This document shows positions 9,992-20,787 of a stretch of DNA of 64,000 bases, one piece after another (position 1 is the first letter of the stretch; every line of letters begins with the position of its first letter). The stretch lies in the NCBI RefSeq assembly GCF_018304965.1, contig NZ_JAGQED010000024.1, positions 1 through 64,000 on the forward strand, read 5' to 3'. This stretch comes from Collimonas antrihumi. Lineage in GTDB: Bacteria; Pseudomonadota; Gammaproteobacteria; Burkholderiales; Burkholderiaceae_D. The notes under the pieces were generated by a model. The model ran no database searches. It was not told the origin of the DNA and saw only the letters and a program-made list of their open reading frames with translations. A program made the position numbers and the translations under genes.

Positions 9992-11161
9992 ATGCAAAAT
10001 ATTACTATTCTCGGCTCCACCGGATCGATCGGCATGTCGACGCTGGATGTGCTCGCGCGCCATCCCGAACGCTATTCGGTGTATGCCCTGACTGCACACA
10101 GCCGGGTCGAGCAGCTGGCGGAGCAATGCCTGCAGTTCAAACCGCAGGTAGCGGTGGTCGGCAGCGCGGCAGCGGCCCGGCAGCTGAGCGCCTTGCTGCG
10201 CACAAAGGCGCCTGCGATTGAAGTGCTGTATGGCGAAGCCGCGCTATGCCAGGTTGCCAGCGCCGAGGCTTGTCATTCTGTGATGGCCGCTATTGTCGGC
10301 GCTGCGGGTCTGGCGCCTACGCTGGCCGCTGCCAGGGCCGGAAAAAAAATCCTGTTGGCCAACAAGGAAGCCCTGGTCATGTCCGGCCAACTGTTCATCG
10401 ATGCGGTGACGCAGAGCGGCGCTTTGTTGTTGCCTATCGATAGCGAGCACAATGCGATATTCCAGTGTTTGCCGCATGGCTATCAGCGCCAGCCGGCCGC
10501 GCTCGGCGTCGAGAAAATCCTGCTGACTGCATCTGGCGGCCCGTTTTTGAACAGGGCGGTGGAGACCCTGGAATCAGTTACGCCGGCGGAAGCGATCGCC
10601 CATCCGAACTGGGTCATGGGGCGCAAGATTTCAGTCGATTCGGCGACCATGATGAATAAAGGCCTGGAAGTCATCGAGGCGCATTGGCTGTTCGGCGCCA
10701 CTGCCAGCCAGATCGAGGTGGTGATCCATCCGCAAAGCGTGATCCACTCCATGGTTTCTTATGTTGACGGCTCGGTCCTGGCGCAATTGGGCAATCCCGA
10801 TATGCGCACGCCGATTGCCCATGCGCTGGCCTATCCGGAGCGGATGGCGTCCGGCGTCAGTCCGCTCGATCTGACCGTGATCGGCCAGTTACAATTTTCC
10901 CGTCCCGACTTGCAGCGTTTTCCTTGCCTGAAACTCGCGTATGATGCGTTGCAAGCCGGCGGTTCTGCCGCAACAGTATTGAACGCGGCGAATGAAGTTG
11001 CTGTCCAAGCTTTTCTAGATGGAAAAATCGGCTTCCGCATGATCGATCAACTGATAGCGCGTACCATGGATATGGTGCCGCTGTGTGCTGTAAGCGATAT
11101 TGATTTGTTGCTTGAGCAGGATCGTCTTGCACGCCAAACGGTACATTCCCTGATTTCCTGA
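9992..11161 (+). CDS. dxr: 1-deoxy-D-xylulose 5-phosphate reductoisomerase
   Basis: Second step of the MEP isoprenoid pathway, converting DXP to MEP with NADPH. N-terminal Rossmann motif [17 protein letters not shown], substrate/metal region [12 protein letters not shown], and the loop [20 protein letters not shown] are all present. Length 389 aa. It feeds the isoprenoid pool used by the nearby uppS product. Confidence 0.97.
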   Translation: MQNITILGSTGSIGMSTLDVLARHPERYSVYALTAHSRVEQLAEQCLQFKPQVAVVGSAAAARQLSALLRTKAPAIEVLYGEAALCQVASAEACHSVMAAIVGAAGLAPTLAAARAGKKILLANKEALVMSGQLFIDAVTQSGALLLPIDSEHNAIFQCLPHGYQRQPAALGVEKILLTASGGPFLNRAVETLESVTPAEAIAHPNWVMGRKISVDSATMMNKGLEVIEAHWLFGATASQIEVVIHPQSVIHSMVSYVDGSVLAQLGNPDMRTPIAHALAYPERMASGVSPLDLTVIGQLQFSRPDLQRFPCLKLAYDALQAGGSAATVLNAANEVAVQAFLDGKIGFRMIDQLIARTMDMVPLCAVSDIDLLLEQDRLARQTVHSLIS

Positions 11162-11196
11162 TTTCGTAGCAACTACCTGGCAACTCATAGTAATTA

Positions 11197-12564
11197 ATGG
11201 CCTTCCTGCAAACAATCCTCGCATTTGTCGTCGCACTTGGCTCTCTGGTCATCATCCATGAGCTGGGCCATTACTGGGTCGCACGTTTGTGCGGGGTCAA
11301 AGTGCTGCGTTTTTCGGTGGGCATGGGGAAGATCGTTTACTCGCGCCGTTTCGGTCCGGATCAAACCGAGTGGGCCGTTTCCATCCTGCCTTTGGGCGGT
11401 TATGTAAAGATGCTCGATGCTCGCGAGCAAGACGTAACCGGCTTGTCACCGCAAGAGCTGAAGCGCGAATTTACCAACCAGTCGGTATGGCGGCGCATGG
11501 CGATCGTGGCAGCCGGGCCTTTGGCCAATTTTGCCCTTGCCATTTTGTTATTTGCCGGTTTGTACATGTATGGCGAGATGGAGCCGACGCCAAGAGTACG
11601 CGCCGTTGCCGAGCAGACCGCGGCCTACCAGGCCGGTTTGCGCGGCGGCGAATTGATTACCGCCGTGAACGGCGAACCGATCCAGGCCTGGTCCGATCTG
11701 CGCTGGAAGGTGTTGCAGGGAGTGATCGACAAGACGCCGATCAAACTCGACGTCCGCCGCTCAAATCCCGGCCCTTCGGGCGGCGAACTGCTCGACACGG
11801 TCAGTTTGCCGATAGATGCTCTGGCGGCGCAAGATCTTGAAGGCGATTTTCTCGGCAAGCTAGGCATCAAGCTGGCGCGCGCCAAGGCGGTTTTGGGCAA
11901 AATCATCCCGGACGGCCCTGCCATGAAGGCTGGTTTGCATGAAGGGGACCTGATCACCAGCGTCGATGGCGAGCCGGTTGCCGATGGCATCGCCTTCATC
12001 GACAAGGTGAAGGCAGCGCCGGGCAAGGCGCTGAGCCTGACAGGTTTGCGCAACGGCGCTAGCTTCACCCTGAGCGTGACGCCGCAAGCGCAAGCAGGCA
12101 AAGATGAGCAAATCGGCGTGATCAAGGTCGAAATGCCTATGATGCCGGAAATGATCCTGGCCAGCAGTCCGCCGCTGCAAGCGCTTGCCAAGGGAGCAAT
12201 GAAGACCTGGGATAGCAGTATCTTGACCCTCAAGATGCTGGGTAAAATGGTGATTGGCGAGGTTTCCTGGAAAAATATCACCGGTCCCATTACCATCGCC
12301 GACTACGCAGGCCAGACTGCGCGTATCGGTGCATTCAGCTATCTGAGCTTTATCGCCTTCATCAGCATCAGTCTGGGCGTCATGAATTTGCTGCCCATTC
12401 CGGTTCTAGATGGTGGCCATTTGCTGTATTATTCGCTGGAAGTTTTGACTGGACGTCCCATTCCCGAGCGAGTTGGTGCAATTGCACAGCGCGCGGGTAT
12501 CGGTATTTTGATGACGTTAATGATAGTCGCCATGTTTAACGACATCGTTCGGCTCATATTTTAA
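11197..12564 (+). CDS. rseP: RIP metalloprotease RseP (site-2 protease)
   Basis: Inner-membrane zinc protease that performs the second cleavage of the anti-sigma-E factor RseA and clears signal peptides. The 455-aa protein has the HELGH zinc motif in the first membrane segment (about residues 22-26). Two periplasmic PDZ-like regions follow (about 120-190 and 220-290), and the C-terminal NLLPIPVLDGGH carries the third zinc ligand Asp. It lies directly before bamA, the usual order. Confidence 0.97.
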   Translation: MAFLQTILAFVVALGSLVIIHELGHYWVARLCGVKVLRFSVGMGKIVYSRRFGPDQTEWAVSILPLGGYVKMLDAREQDVTGLSPQELKREFTNQSVWRRMAIVAAGPLANFALAILLFAGLYMYGEMEPTPRVRAVAEQTAAYQAGLRGGELITAVNGEPIQAWSDLRWKVLQGVIDKTPIKLDVRRSNPGPSGGELLDTVSLPIDALAAQDLEGDFLGKLGIKLARAKAVLGKIIPDGPAMKAGLHEGDLITSVDGEPVADGIAFIDKVKAAPGKALSLTGLRNGASFTLSVTPQAQAGKDEQIGVIKVEMPMMPEMILASSPPLQALAKGAMKTWDSSILTLKMLGKMVIGEVSWKNITGPITIADYAGQTARIGAFSYLSFIAFISISLGVMNLLPIPVLDGGHLLYYSLEVLTGRPIPERVGAIAQRAGIGILMTLMIVAMFNDIVRLIF

Positions 12565-12624
12565 GTTCCGCTCTCTTGTCTGACAATCGTGGCAGACAAG
12601 GACATTGATAAAAAACGATCGCTA

Positions 12625-15003
12625 ATGAAATTACATTCCGAGCACTTCCCTTTGTCGATTCTTCCCCGTCGTTTGATTGCTGCTGCAGCCTTTGCCGTGT
12701 GTTCCGGCCAGGCGCTCGCGGTGCAACCGTTTGTGGTCAAGGATATCCGCATTGAAGGTATTCAACGTACCGAGGCAGGCACCGTTTTCAGTTACCTGCC
12801 AGTGCGCGTCGGTGAAACCTTCACCGACGAAAAAGGTACCGCGGCGATCAAGGCTCTGTATGCAACCGGCTTCTTCAAGGATGTCCGGGTCGAGTCTGAA
12901 GGCGACGTGCTGGTGGTCATGGTGGAAGAGCGGCCGTCGATTGCCGGTGTCGATTTTTCCGGCATCAAGGAATTCGATAAAGACCAGCTGACCAAGGCCC
13001 TGAAAGAAATCGGCGTTGGCGAATCGCGTATTTTCGATAAGGCGCAGGTTGATCGCGCTGAGCAGGAATTGAAGAAGCAATACCTGTCACGCGGACTGTA
13101 CGGCATGAAAGTGACCACTACCGTCACGCCTATCGAGCGTAACCGGGTCAATGTGACGTTTGCGGTGGATGAAGGCGAAGTATCGCGCATCAAGGAAATC
13201 CGCTTCGTCGGCAACAAGGCATTTTCCGATAGCACCCTGCGCAACCAGATAAAATTGCGTTCGCCAGGCTGGTTTACCTGGTACACCAAGGCCGACCAGT
13301 ACGCTAAAGAAAAACTCTCGGGCGATATCGAAACCCTGCGTTCGTATTACCTGAACCGCGGTTATATCGAGATGCAGGTGGAGTCGACCCAGGTCTCGAT
13401 TACGCCGGACAAGAAAGATATCTACATCACCGTCAATATCAATGAAGGTGAGAAATACACGGTTTCCGACATCAAGCTGGAAGGCGAGATGTTTGGCCGC
13501 GAAGCTGAACTGCGGTCGCTGCTTATGCTGAAAAAGGGCGATACCTTCAACGGCGAAAAACTCAACAACAGCACCAAGAAGATGTCGGAACGCCTGGGTA
13601 ATTTCGGTTACGCATTCGCCAACGTCAACGCCAATCCGGAATTGAACCGGGAAAAGAAAGAAGTGGCGTTTACCATTCTGGTCGACCCCGGCAAGCGCGT
13701 GTATGTACGCCATGTCAACGTTACGGGTAACACCAAGACGCGCGATGAAGTAGTGCGCCGCGAATTCCGTCAGTTTGAAGATTCCTGGTACGACGGCTCG
13801 AAGATCAAGCTTTCGCGCGACCGGGTTGACCGCCTTGGCTATTTCAAGGATGTGGCGATTGAAACGCCTGAAGTGCCAAACACTTCCGACCAGGTCGATA
13901 TCAACATGGCGGTCACCGAGAAACCGACGGGCAATATCCAGGTTGGCGCCGGCTTCTCACAGACAGATAAATTGAGCTTGTCAGGTTCGATCCAGCAACA
14001 GAATGCTTTCGGCAGCGGCAACACCATTGGCCTCGACGTCAATACCAGCAGCTACTCGCGGGTGATTGCGCTGTCGCAGACCAATCCGTACTTTACCGAT
14101 GACGGCATCAGCCGTACCTACGACGTTTACTACCGTACCGTGCGGCCATCGCAATACACGACCGGTGACTACAAAGTACGGACCATCGGTAGCGATATCA
14201 AATTCGGCGTGCCGTTCTCGGAACTGGATACGGTATTCTTCGGCGTCGGTGTGGAAAACACCAATGTCAAGGCCGACGCGACCAGCCCGCTGCTTTACCA
14301 GCAATTTGTCACCGACTTCGGTAACGGACATCTGGTCCCGAGCGGTTTGGGTTATAACGTGCTGGCCAACCCGGCATCGGCATCCACCAACAGTTTCCCG
14401 CTGACGGCAGCGTGGCAGCGCGATAGCCGCGACAGTGCGCTGGTGCCGACCAAAGGACGTTACCAGCGCGCCTCTCTCGAAGTTTCCGCAGTCGGGACCT
14501 TGCGCTATTACCGCGCCAGTTATCAGCACCAGTACTTCCAGCCGTTGTTCAGCAACGCCGTGACATTGGCGATGAACGGCGAACTCGATTATGGGCGCGG
14601 TATAGGCGGCAAGCCTTACCCTGTGTTCAAGAACTACTATGCAGGCGGCATTGGCACCGTACGCGGATTTGAAGGCTCGACACTGGGCGTCGGCACCAAC
14701 GTCGACCAGTACGGCGATTCGATGGGTGGCGCCTCGCGGGTATTCGGTAACCTGGAAGCGCAATTCCCGTTCCCGGGTTCCGGCACCGATCGTACCTTGC
14801 GCTGGTTCACCTTCCTCGATGGCGGCCAGGTGTATGCCGACAAGGCCCCGATGAAGTTGAACGAGTTGCGTTATTCTACCGGTATCGGTTTGAGCTGGGT
14901 GTCGCCTATCGGTCCTTTGAAGATCAGTTACGGTAAGCCTTTGAATGCAAAGCCGACTGACAAGCAGCAGTCGTTCCAATTCCAGTTAGGCACGGGCTTT
15001 TAA
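12625..15003 (+). CDS. bamA: Outer membrane protein assembly factor BamA
   Basis: Central subunit of the BAM complex that folds beta-barrel proteins into the outer membrane. I choose ATG 12625 (792 aa) over the in-frame GTG 12589 because MKLHSEHF... leads straight into a signal peptide ending ...SGQALA. Five POTRA domains follow (roughly residues 33-430). The 16-strand barrel includes the conserved GGIGTVRGFE (the VRGF loop-6 motif). The last residue is Phe, the usual barrel signal. Confidence 0.97.
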   Translation: MKLHSEHFPLSILPRRLIAAAAFAVCSGQALAVQPFVVKDIRIEGIQRTEAGTVFSYLPVRVGETFTDEKGTAAIKALYATGFFKDVRVESEGDVLVVMVEERPSIAGVDFSGIKEFDKDQLTKALKEIGVGESRIFDKAQVDRAEQELKKQYLSRGLYGMKVTTTVTPIERNRVNVTFAVDEGEVSRIKEIRFVGNKAFSDSTLRNQIKLRSPGWFTWYTKADQYAKEKLSGDIETLRSYYLNRGYIEMQVESTQVSITPDKKDIYITVNINEGEKYTVSDIKLEGEMFGREAELRSLLMLKKGDTFNGEKLNNSTKKMSERLGNFGYAFANVNANPELNREKKEVAFTILVDPGKRVYVRHVNVTGNTKTRDEVVRREFRQFEDSWYDGSKIKLSRDRVDRLGYFKDVAIETPEVPNTSDQVDINMAVTEKPTGNIQVGAGFSQTDKLSLSGSIQQQNAFGSGNTIGLDVNTSSYSRVIALSQTNPYFTDDGISRTYDVYYRTVRPSQYTTGDYKVRTIGSDIKFGVPFSELDTVFFGVGVENTNVKADATSPLLYQQFVTDFGNGHLVPSGLGYNVLANPASASTNSFPLTAAWQRDSRDSALVPTKGRYQRASLEVSAVGTLRYYRASYQHQYFQPLFSNAVTLAMNGELDYGRGIGGKPYPVFKNYYAGGIGTVRGFEGSTLGVGTNVDQYGDSMGGASRVFGNLEAQFPFPGSGTDRTLRWFTFLDGGQVYADKAPMKLNELRYSTGIGLSWVSPIGPLKISYGKPLNAKPTDKQQSFQFQLGTGF

Positions 15004-15084
15004 ATCGTCGGGATGCTGCACAATTGCAGATCCCGGCAAGCGTGGCATAATGCACAAGTTGCATCATTTGAATTGCGGAGAATA

Positions 15085-15615
15085 GTGTTGAAATCTCTAA
15101 TAAAACCATTTATTAAATTATTACCATCGGCCGGTTTGATGGCGATGTGCTTATTGTCGGCAGCGCCGGCGCATGCAGATGAAGGTTCAAGAATCGCCTT
15201 CGTCAGCAGCGAGCGCATTTTGCGCGAAGCGATTCCAGCCAAGACCGCACAAACCAAGATCGAAGCCGAGTTTTCCAAGCGCGACAAGGATCTGCAAGAT
15301 CAGGCTACCCGCCTGAAAAGCATGGCAGACAAGCTCGACAAGGATTCGGCCGTGATTTCGGAATCCGAGCGGATCAAGCGTCAACGCGAGTTGAGCGATC
15401 TGGACAAGGATTTTCAACGTAAGCAACGTGAGTTCCGCGAAGATCTGAACCAGCGCCGCAACGAAGAACTGGCGATTGTTCTGGAGCGCTCGACCAAGGC
15501 GATCAAGCAGATCGCTGAAGCCGAGAAATACGATATGGTGTTTCAGGAAGGCGGAGTGTATGTCAGCCCGCGTATCGATATCACCGATAAAGTATTGAAA
15601 ATCCTCAATAAATAA
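15085..15615 (+). CDS. skp: Periplasmic chaperone Skp/OmpH
   Basis: Holds unfolded outer-membrane proteins in the periplasm for delivery to BamA, encoded just upstream. The product (176 aa) has a signal peptide ending ...SAAPAHA, the family strand RIAFVSSERIL, and a long charged coiled-coil tentacle region (about residues 60-140). No ATG fits. GGAG at 15077-15080 serves either GTG 15085 (spacing 4) or TTG 15088 (spacing 7), so the start is uncertain by one codon. Confidence 0.93.
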   Translation: MLKSLIKPFIKLLPSAGLMAMCLLSAAPAHADEGSRIAFVSSERILREAIPAKTAQTKIEAEFSKRDKDLQDQATRLKSMADKLDKDSAVISESERIKRQRELSDLDKDFQRKQREFREDLNQRRNEELAIVLERSTKAIKQIAEAEKYDMVFQEGGVYVSPRIDITDKVLKILNK

Positions 15616-15647
15616 CCATTCTGAAGTGAGTTAATCAGGGCCACTAT

Positions 15648-16715
15648 ATGACCATTCAGCTAAAAGAACTGGTCGAAAGCTTGGGTGGCCAACTGATCGG
15701 TGATGCGGATACCCAGGTATCCGGCATCGCGCCGTTAAGCGACGCCAGCGCATCACAGATCACCTTCCTGTCCAATCCCAAGTTTCGCCCCCAGGTGTCG
15801 CAAACGCAGGCGGCAGCTATCATTTTGTCTGCGGCGGATGATGCCGTGGTCGGCGCCGACTTTCATGGTGTACGTATTGTTGCGGCCAATCCCTATGCGT
15901 ATTTTGCGCGGGCGGCGCAGTTTTTTGCTGCAAAAAATGCAATTCCTGTGATTCCCGGCATTCATCCCGCAGCCAGTGTCGATCCTGCCGCCCGAATTGC
16001 CGCGACCGCCTATATCGGCGCCAATGCGGTTATCGGCGCTGGCGCCTCGATAGGGGAGAACGTCCGGATCGGCGCCGGGTGCGTGATCGGCCGCGATGTC
16101 AGCATCGCTGCAGAAAGTTGTCTGTATCCTAACGTCACCATTTATGACGCTTGTCAGATTGGCCAGCGCGCCATCATCCACTCGGGCGTAGTGATCGGCG
16201 CCGACGGCTTTGGCTTTGCCAACGACGGTGGAACCTGGGTCAAAATTCCTCAGACCGGCCGGGTACTGATCGGCGACGACGTCGAAATCGGCGCCAATAC
16301 CACCATCGACCGCGGCGCTTTAGCCGATACCGTGATTGAAGAGGGCGTCAAGCTGGATAATCAAATCCAGATCGCTCACAATTGCCATATCGGCGCGCAT
16401 ACTGCGATTGCGGCGTGCGCCGGCATTGCCGGCAGCGCCCGGATCGGCAAATATTGCTCGATAGGCGGGGCTGCCATGATCCATGGCCACATTACCATCG
16501 TCGATCATGTGCACGTGTCAGCGGGTACGCTGGCGTTGCGCTCGATCTCCGAGCCGGGCCAATACACCGGCTTTTATCCGATCGCGAAACATGGCGATTG
16601 GGAAAAATCTGCCGCTTTGGTACGCAATCTGAATACAATGCGTGAGAAAATCCGGTCTCTGGAAAAATCCGTCAAACAATTGTCGCAACCGCTTACCCAA
16701 AAAGATAATGAATAG
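15648..16715 (+). CDS. lpxD: UDP-3-O-acylglucosamine N-acyltransferase LpxD
   Basis: Third committed step of lipid A synthesis. The N-terminal uridine-binding domain (about residues 1-100) is followed by left-handed beta-helix hexapeptide repeats. The catalytic His lies in [15 protein letters not shown], and a C-terminal helix carries a coiled segment. Length 355 aa. Its last 8 bp overlap the start of fabZ, so translation is probably coupled. Confidence 0.97.
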   Translation: MTIQLKELVESLGGQLIGDADTQVSGIAPLSDASASQITFLSNPKFRPQVSQTQAAAIILSAADDAVVGADFHGVRIVAANPYAYFARAAQFFAAKNAIPVIPGIHPAASVDPAARIAATAYIGANAVIGAGASIGENVRIGAGCVIGRDVSIAAESCLYPNVTIYDACQIGQRAIIHSGVVIGADGFGFANDGGTWVKIPQTGRVLIGDDVEIGANTTIDRGALADTVIEEGVKLDNQIQIAHNCHIGAHTAIAACAGIAGSARIGKYCSIGGAAMIHGHITIVDHVHVSAGTLALRSISEPGQYTGFYPIAKHGDWEKSAALVRNLNTMREKIRSLEKSVKQLSQPLTQKDNE

Positions 16716-17211
16716 TCCAAACCAAACGCTAGATATCAATCAGATCAAAACCTACCTGCCGCATCGTTATCCGCTGTTGCTGGTTGATCGCGTATTGAAT
16801 TGGGAAAGTGGCAAGTCGATCACCGCGATCAAGAATGTCACTATCAATGAAGAATTTTTCAACGGCCATTTCCCCAACAAACCGGTAATGCCTGGCGTCC
16901 TGACCATCGAGGCGTTGGCGCAAACTGCCGCTTTGCTGTCGTTTCTGACCGAAGGCCGCAAGCCGGATGAAAATACCGTGGTGTACTTCCTTGGCATCGA
17001 CAAAGCCCGTTTCCGCCGACCGGTCGAACCTGGCGACCAGATCAAGCTGCAGGTCGAGATCGTGCGCGTAGTGCGCGGCATCTGGAAATACAAGGCGGTC
17101 GCCAGCGTTGACGGCGAAATGGCGGTGGAAGCCGAGTTCATGTGCACCATGCGTAGTGCTGTCAGCCCCGGCGCGGCACCGTCTGTCGTGGATGCCCCTC
17201 CGTCAGCGTGA
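16708..17211 (+). CDS. fabZ: 3-hydroxyacyl-ACP dehydratase FabZ
   Basis: Dehydrates 3-hydroxyacyl-ACP in fatty acid elongation, competing with LpxA/LpxD for the hydroxyacyl substrate. Hot-dog fold with [12 protein letters not shown], the catalytic His in [13 protein letters not shown], and Glu in TIEALAQ. ATG 16708 gives 167 aa. The C-terminus is somewhat longer than the ~150-aa norm, with a Ser/Ala/Pro-rich tail ([16 protein letters not shown]). Confidence 0.96.
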   Translation: MNSPNQTLDINQIKTYLPHRYPLLLVDRVLNWESGKSITAIKNVTINEEFFNGHFPNKPVMPGVLTIEALAQTAALLSFLTEGRKPDENTVVYFLGIDKARFRRPVEPGDQIKLQVEIVRVVRGIWKYKAVASVDGEMAVEAEFMCTMRSAVSPGAAPSVVDAPPSA

Positions 17212-17215
17212 TTCG

Positions 17216-18004
17216 ATGACGCGCATTCATCCTACCGCAGTCATCGATCCTAAGGCGGCCCTCGACAGTTCAGTGGAAGTCGGCGCCTATGCGGTGATCG
17301 GACCGCATGTCGCCATCGGCGCCGGCAGCAAGATCGGTCCGCACGCCGTGATCGAAGGCCACACCACGATCGGACGCGATAACGCGATTTTCCAGTTCGG
17401 TTCAATTGGCGCCGCGCCGCAAGACAAGAAATATGCGGGCGAACCAACACGGCTGGAGATCGGCGACCGCAATACCATCCGCGAGTTCGTCACGCTCAAT
17501 CTCGGCACCGTGCAGGATGCCGGCGTCACCCGCATCGGCGACGATAACTGGGTGATGGCCTACGTCCACGTGGCGCATGATTGCCAAATTGGCAACAGCA
17601 CCACCATCGCCAACAACGCAACGCTGGCCGGACATGTCCATATAGGTGACTGGGTGCTGCTTGGCGGCTTTACCACCGTGCACCAGTTTTGCCGTATCGG
17701 CGCCCATGCGATGACGGCGTTCACCGCTGCGGTCAGCCAGGATGTGCCACCGTTCGTGACTGCTGCCGGCAACCGTGCCGAGCCCGCAGGGATCAATAGT
17801 GAAGGCCTGCGGCGTCGTGGCTTCAGCAGCGAGCAGATCATGGCGATCAAGCGCGCTTACCGGACCATTTATCGTTCCGGCCTGGCGCTGGAAGACGCCA
17901 TGGCCGCGTTGGCGCAGGAAGAGCTGAAAGTGCCTGAATCCGCTGCCTATCTGAAGCTGATGCGCGATTTCATCGCGGCCTCTTCGCGTGGCATCATCCG
18001 CTAA
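17216..18004 (+). CDS. lpxA: UDP-N-acetylglucosamine acyltransferase LpxA
   Basis: First step of lipid A synthesis, transferring a hydroxyacyl chain to UDP-GlcNAc. Starting at ATG 17216 the protein is 262 aa, the family length. Hexapeptide repeats form most of the N-terminal two thirds, with the catalytic His in [13 protein letters not shown] and the C-terminal family region [15 protein letters not shown]. The start follows the fabZ stop by 4 bp. Confidence 0.97.
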   Translation: MTRIHPTAVIDPKAALDSSVEVGAYAVIGPHVAIGAGSKIGPHAVIEGHTTIGRDNAIFQFGSIGAAPQDKKYAGEPTRLEIGDRNTIREFVTLNLGTVQDAGVTRIGDDNWVMAYVHVAHDCQIGNSTTIANNATLAGHVHIGDWVLLGGFTTVHQFCRIGAHAMTAFTAAVSQDVPPFVTAAGNRAEPAGINSEGLRRRGFSSEQIMAIKRAYRTIYRSGLALEDAMAALAQEELKVPESAAYLKLMRDFIAASSRGIIR

Positions 18005-18005
18005 C

Positions 18006-19202
18006 GTGGCTAACGTAGCAGCCGTGGCCGACAACAATCCCGATATGGCAATCGCAATGGTCGCCGGAGAAAGCTCCGGCGATCTGCTAGCCAGCCGCCT
18101 GCTGTCCGGCTTGCGTCCGCACCTGCCAGATGCGCGCATGTATGGCATCGGCGGCGCCAAGATGGCGGAATACGGCTTTGTCAGCGGCTGGCCGATGGAA
18201 AAATTGTCGGTCCACGGTTTCTTCGAAGCGCTTGCCAACTATCGCGAGATCAAAGGCATCCAGATCGCATTGCGCGACAGGCTGCTGGCGGAAAAGCCGA
18301 GTGTGTTTATCGGCGTCGATGCGCCTGATTTCAATTTCGGCCTGGAAGCGCAATTGCGCGAGGCCGGCATTCCAACCGTGCATTTCATCGGCCCGTCGAT
18401 CTGGGCCTGGCGCGGCGGCCGTATCAAAAAGATCGCGCGGGCGGCATCGCACATGCTGGTCATCTTCCCGTTTGAAGAAGAAATCTATCGCAAAGCCGGG
18501 ATTCCGGTAACTTATGTCGGCCATCCGCTGGCGCAAGTGATCCCGATGGTGCCGGATGTTGCCGCGGCGCGTAGCGCGCTTGGTTTGCCTGCCGCTGGCA
18601 GGGTGGTGGCGATCTTGCCCGGCAGCCGCATGGGTGAACTGAAGCACAACACGATCGCCTTTGTGCAAGCCGCAAAGATGCTGGCGCAGCGCGATCCCGG
18701 CATGCGTTTCGTGGCGCCAATGGCGGGAGAGAAACAGAGCAAATTCTTTAGCGAGCTGGTCAGCCAGGCCGGCTTGCAGGATCTGCCGATCCAGCTGTTG
18801 AACGGCCAGTCGCACACCGCAATGGCGGCCGCCGACGGGGTACTGGTTGCCTCTGGCACCGCATCGCTGGAAGTCGCGTTGTACAAGAAACCGATGGTGA
18901 TCGCCTACAAGATGATGCGCGCCAGTTGGGAAATCATGCGCCACATGAGTTACCAACCGTGGATAGGCTTGCCGAATATCCTGGCGCGTGAATTCCTGGT
19001 GCCGGAGCTTTTACAGCACAACGCAACGCCGCAAGCGCTGGCGGATGCGCTCTGGACGCAACTGGAAGATCCCGCCCGCCAGGCTATGCTGCGGCAGCGC
19101 TTTACCGAGATGCACCATACTTTGCTGCGCGATACCGCCGGTGAAAGTGCGCAAGCCGTTTTGCAGGTTATTGAGCAACATAGTAAAAAGCATCAGCGCT
19201 GA
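18006..19202 (+). CDS. lpxB: Lipid-A-disaccharide synthase LpxB
   Basis: GT19 glycosyltransferase joining UDP-diacylglucosamine and lipid X. Family motifs: [15 protein letters not shown] at the N-terminus, [31 protein letters not shown], and [10 protein letters not shown]. Start choice is open: GTG 17988 overlaps lpxA, GTG 18006 gives 398 aa, and ATG 18045 gives 385 aa beginning right before the conserved block. None has a convincing Shine-Dalgarno. Confidence 0.95.
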   Translation: MANVAAVADNNPDMAIAMVAGESSGDLLASRLLSGLRPHLPDARMYGIGGAKMAEYGFVSGWPMEKLSVHGFFEALANYREIKGIQIALRDRLLAEKPSVFIGVDAPDFNFGLEAQLREAGIPTVHFIGPSIWAWRGGRIKKIARAASHMLVIFPFEEEIYRKAGIPVTYVGHPLAQVIPMVPDVAAARSALGLPAAGRVVAILPGSRMGELKHNTIAFVQAAKMLAQRDPGMRFVAPMAGEKQSKFFSELVSQAGLQDLPIQLLNGQSHTAMAAADGVLVASGTASLEVALYKKPMVIAYKMMRASWEIMRHMSYQPWIGLPNILAREFLVPELLQHNATPQALADALWTQLEDPARQAMLRQRFTEMHHTLLRDTAGESAQAVLQVIEQHSKKHQR

Positions 19203-19255
19203 TTTACAGCCTCTCGTGCTTCCATTTTGCCCCCATTTTCCAAGCCGCCGTGACC

Positions 19256-19879
19256 ATGTCTGATTCCAATTTTTCTCTTTTTAACTACGACGGCGAGATT
19301 ATCTGTGGCGTCGATGAAGCCGGCCGCGGTCCGTTGGCCGGCCCGGTGTTTGCCGCCGCGGTGATACTCGATCCGGAAAAACCGATCAACGGCTTGCGCG
19401 ATTCCAAGAAGCTGACCGCCGAACGGCGCGAAGCACTGGCCGGGCAAATCAAAGCCAATGCGCTGGCATGGGCCATCGCCGAATGCTCCGAAGCAGAAAT
19501 CGACACCCTGAACATTTTGCAGGCAACCATGCTGGCAATGCGGCGTGCGGTGGAAGGGTTGGCCATGACGCCGACGCTGGCGCTGATTGACGGTAATCGC
19601 TGTCCGCAGCTCAGCATCCGTTCCGAAGCCATCGTCAAGGGCGACGACAAGGTACAAGCCATTTCGGCGGCGTCGATTCTCGCCAAGACGGCGCGCGACG
19701 CCGCGCTGCAAGTATTGCACGCACAATATCCGCATTACGCTTTCGACCAGCACAAAGGCTATCCGACCGCATTGCACATGGAACGGCTGCGCCTGCATGG
19801 CGTGTCGCCGGTGCATCGCAAGTCGTATGCGCCGGTGCGGGCTTTGCTGGCAGCGGGCACCGACGGAGCAGCGACATGA
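19256..19879 (+). CDS. rnhB: Ribonuclease HII
   Basis: Cleaves RNA in RNA-DNA hybrids and removes misincorporated ribonucleotides. The 207-aa product shows the catalytic [16 protein letters not shown] motif (Asp-Glu), LRDSKKL, the central Asp in LIDGN, and [12 protein letters not shown] 19256 is preferred over GTG 19250. Its stop overlaps the next gene's start (ATGA), continuing the translationally coupled lpx cluster. Confidence 0.97.
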   Translation: MSDSNFSLFNYDGEIICGVDEAGRGPLAGPVFAAAVILDPEKPINGLRDSKKLTAERREALAGQIKANALAWAIAECSEAEIDTLNILQATMLAMRRAVEGLAMTPTLALIDGNRCPQLSIRSEAIVKGDDKVQAISAASILAKTARDAALQVLHAQYPHYAFDQHKGYPTALHMERLRLHGVSPVHRKSYAPVRALLAAGTDGAAT

Positions 19880-20664
19880 AAAGCATCACCTCGTCAGCCA
19901 ATCCTTTGTACAAGGAGTTGAAGCATCTCGCGACCAACGCGCATGCGCGGCGCAAGGCTGGCCGCACCTTGCTGGACGGGATTCATCTGACCGAAGCGTA
20001 TTTGCAGCATGGCGGCAAGCCGGTGTTGTGCGTCGCCAGCGAAACTGCGCTGACGCATGCCGAGGCTGCCGTAGTGATCCGCCAATGCCAGGCCGATGCA
20101 GTGCAATGCATCGTGCTGCCGGATGGCCAATATCACGCGCTGAGCCAGGTTGAGCATGGTGTCGGCCTGATGTTCGTGATTGAAACGCCGAAAACGGTCG
20201 CGCCGCCGGTGTTGACGCAATCCGCCGTGCTGCTCGATAACTTGCAGGATCCTGGAAATCTCGGCTCCATCTTGCGCAGCGCCGCCGCGGCCGGCATCAG
20301 GCAGATATATTGTTCCGAAGGCAGCGCATCGGCGTGGTCGCCGAAAGTTCTGCGGGCAGGGATGGGCGCCCATTTCATACTGGACATTTTTGAAGGTGTC
20401 GATCTCGCCGCGTTGATGGCGACGACACAGATCCCGGTGCTTGCCACCAGTTCCTATGCAACGCAAAGCATCTATCAGGCCGACTTGAGCGGGCCGCTGG
20501 CGTGGCTGTTCGGCCATGAGGGCCAGGGCGTTGCGGAGGATTTGCTGCGGCTGGCCAGCCAGCAAGTCGTGATCCCGCATCGCGGACAGATGGAATCATT
20601 GAACGCTGCCGCAGCGGCGGCGGTATGCATTTTTGAGCAGCTGCGCCAGTCGCAAGCAAAATGA
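19876..20664 (+). CDS. SpoU-family (TrmH/RlmB-like) RNA 2'-O-methyltransferase
   Basis: SPOUT-fold RNA ribose methyltransferase using S-adenosylmethionine. The N-terminus (about residues 1-95) resembles the substrate-binding domain of RlmB-type enzymes. The catalytic domain has [18 protein letters not shown] (motif 1 with Asn and the conserved Arg), WLFGHEGQG (motif 2), and [15 protein letters not shown] (motif 3, where many members have IPM). The target base cannot be read from sequence. It overlaps rnhB by 4 bp. Confidence 0.88.
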   Translation: MKSITSSANPLYKELKHLATNAHARRKAGRTLLDGIHLTEAYLQHGGKPVLCVASETALTHAEAAVVIRQCQADAVQCIVLPDGQYHALSQVEHGVGLMFVIETPKTVAPPVLTQSAVLLDNLQDPGNLGSILRSAAAAGIRQIYCSEGSASAWSPKVLRAGMGAHFILDIFEGVDLAALMATTQIPVLATSSYATQSIYQADLSGPLAWLFGHEGQGVAEDLLRLASQQVVIPHRGQMESLNAAAAAAVCIFEQLRQSQAK

Positions 20665-20669
20665 GTGCA

Positions 20670-20774
20670 CACGTGGGCACAAAAGCGTGCCCACCCTACC
20701 GATAAAATTTTGTTGCCCGCGTTGACAGTAACGCCAAAAACAAGAAAGAAGGGTGGGCATGTATGCCCACGCGG
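20670..20774. repeat. REP-like inverted pair between the SpoU gene and ppsR
   Basis: Two hairpin units of one type face each other: CACGTGGGCAC...GCGTGCCCACCCTAC (20670-20699) and GGGTGGGCATGTATGCCCACGCGG (20751-20774). Each is a short GTGGGCA/TGCCCAC palindrome. The same units recur at 32,498-32,524 and 32,610-32,636, again as an opposed pair, which matches the organisation of bacterial REP/BIME elements. They lie between convergent genes. Confidence 0.75.
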
Positions 20775-20787
20775 AACCTGAAAGCGC